From the NCBI GenBank assembly GCA_900321715.1, contig ONXC01000006.1, positions 62,001-126,000 on the forward strand: a stretch of 64,000 bases of DNA, given 5' to 3'. A program made the translations under genes and the position numbers. Below the pieces are notes generated by a model that was not told the DNA's origin, did not search any database, and saw only the letters and a list, made by a program, of their open reading frames with translations. Shown here one piece after another: positions 63,632 to 64,000 of the stretch (position 1 is the stretch's first letter; each line of letters opens with the position of its first letter). Source of the DNA: an uncultured Bacteroidales bacterium (GTDB lineage Bacteria > Bacteroidota > Bacteroidia > Bacteroidales > UBA932).

Positions 63632-64000
63632 TTAGGGCTTGGGAATAGCCATTATCCGGCTGTCAAATTCCTCTTTGTCTACAAGGGCTTTGCCTTTCAG
63701 CCGGGCCTTGTAAACATACACCGTATCGATGGAGAGATTCAGATACTCGGCCACTTCCGCCGCATTGTCAAAGCCAAGACGCATCAGAGCAAAGATGCGG
63801 ACATCCATCGGCATGGTTCCGTCTTCTGCAAGACGTATTTGTGACTCCTTCGGGAACAAGGAGTTGAACTCATCCAACCAGTTGGGGAATAGTTTCAAGA
63901 ATGCAGTATCAAAACTTGCCGCAATCCTGGCACGTTCTTTCTTGATGCCAATATGGTACAGGGTGGTTCTTGCTTCATCAGGGCGCTTGAGCGTGATGTC
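63632..64000 (-). CDS. DUF6377-type regulator, C-terminal part
   Basis: An open frame enters from the right edge and ends at 63632 (123 codons visible). The text reads KRPDEARTTLYHIGIKKERA, then FDTAFLKLFPNWLDEFNSLF, PMDVRIFALMRLGFDNAAEVAEYLNLSIDTVYVYKARLKGKA. This matches the C-terminal DUF6377 region of Bacteroidota TPR-membrane regulators, which ends in a winged/LuxR-like helix-turn-helix. Full proteins have N-terminal TPRs and a membrane segment, beyond the window here. By position it is the likely regulator of PUL2. Confidence 0.8.
   Translation of the reverse strand, partial: DITLKRPDEARTTLYHIGIKKERARIAASFDTAFLKLFPNWLDEFNSLFPKESQIRLAEDGTMPMDVRIFALMRLGFDNAAEVAEYLNLSIDTVYVYKARLKGKALVDKEEFDSRIMAIPKP

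Overview
The window is chromosomal DNA from a member of the Bacteroidales (Bacteroidota), probably gut-associated. It carries SusC/SusD outer-membrane nutrient uptake pairs, an ECF sigma factor with a FecR-type anti-sigma, a DUF6377-type regulator, many lipoproteins with short lipoboxes, and Bacteroidota promoters (TAnnTTTG -7 boxes). I cannot name the genus from sequence alone.

Layout. (1) 1-9.2 kb, minus strand: a polysaccharide utilisation locus (PUL1) reading CBM9-like lipoprotein, ECF sigma, FecR anti-sigma, SusC with STN signalling domain, SusD, surface glycan-binding lipoprotein, and a DUF4838/glycosidase-like lipoprotein cut by the window edge. (2) 9.2-18.9 kb, minus strand: a starch/maltodextrin enzyme operon (SusG-like amylase with an inserted domain, a second GH13, SusA-like GH13, SusB-like GH97) ending in a nucleoside kinase, with no SusC/D of its own. 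(3) 18.9-24.8 kb: a TrmH-family rRNA/tRNA methyltransferase gene broken by a 129-bp inverted-repeat element, lysS, a REP-associated tyrosine transposase (RAYT) flanked by four REP-like palindromes, and aminopeptidase P. (4) 24.8-51.2 kb: ordinary chromosome, with a coiled-coil membrane protein, hemW, DUF2007 and DUF3109 proteins, a degenerate M16 peptidase, a TPR protein, a lactonase, an Lrp regulator, topA, PBP1A-ddl-prmC, a VapBC-like toxin-antitoxin pair coupled to a U32 peptidase gene, ispD, and the rod-shape operon mreB-mreC-mreD-mrdA-rodA followed by an SDR gene. (5) 51.2-52.5 kb: a cluster of GTCGCAGGT repeats, a tRNA-Leu(UAA) gene split in its anticodon by a 214-nt group I intron, then about 700 bp of hairpins and short repeats. 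(6) 52.5-64 kb, minus strand: PUL2 (SusC, SusD, SusE-like, GH27-like glycosidase, CBM lipoprotein, CotH protein, GH97 lacking a normal signal peptide), with a DUF6377 regulator entering at the window edge.

The PULs bind glycans at the surface, import oligosaccharides through SusCD and cut them with outer-membrane and periplasmic glycosidases. PUL1 appears to sense its substrate through SusC-STN, FecR and the sigma factor.

The most notable signals are the tRNA-Leu(UAA) group I intron, which closely resembles the cyanobacterial/plastid one in site and core; a 7-mer (ATCGGCC/GGCCGAT) with about 99 hand-counted copies in both orientations, many times the random expectation, that becomes scarce to the right of the tRNA; the trmH-interrupting element with a 4-bp target duplication; the RAYT/REP set; and unexplained repeat and multi-hairpin structures around the tRNA.
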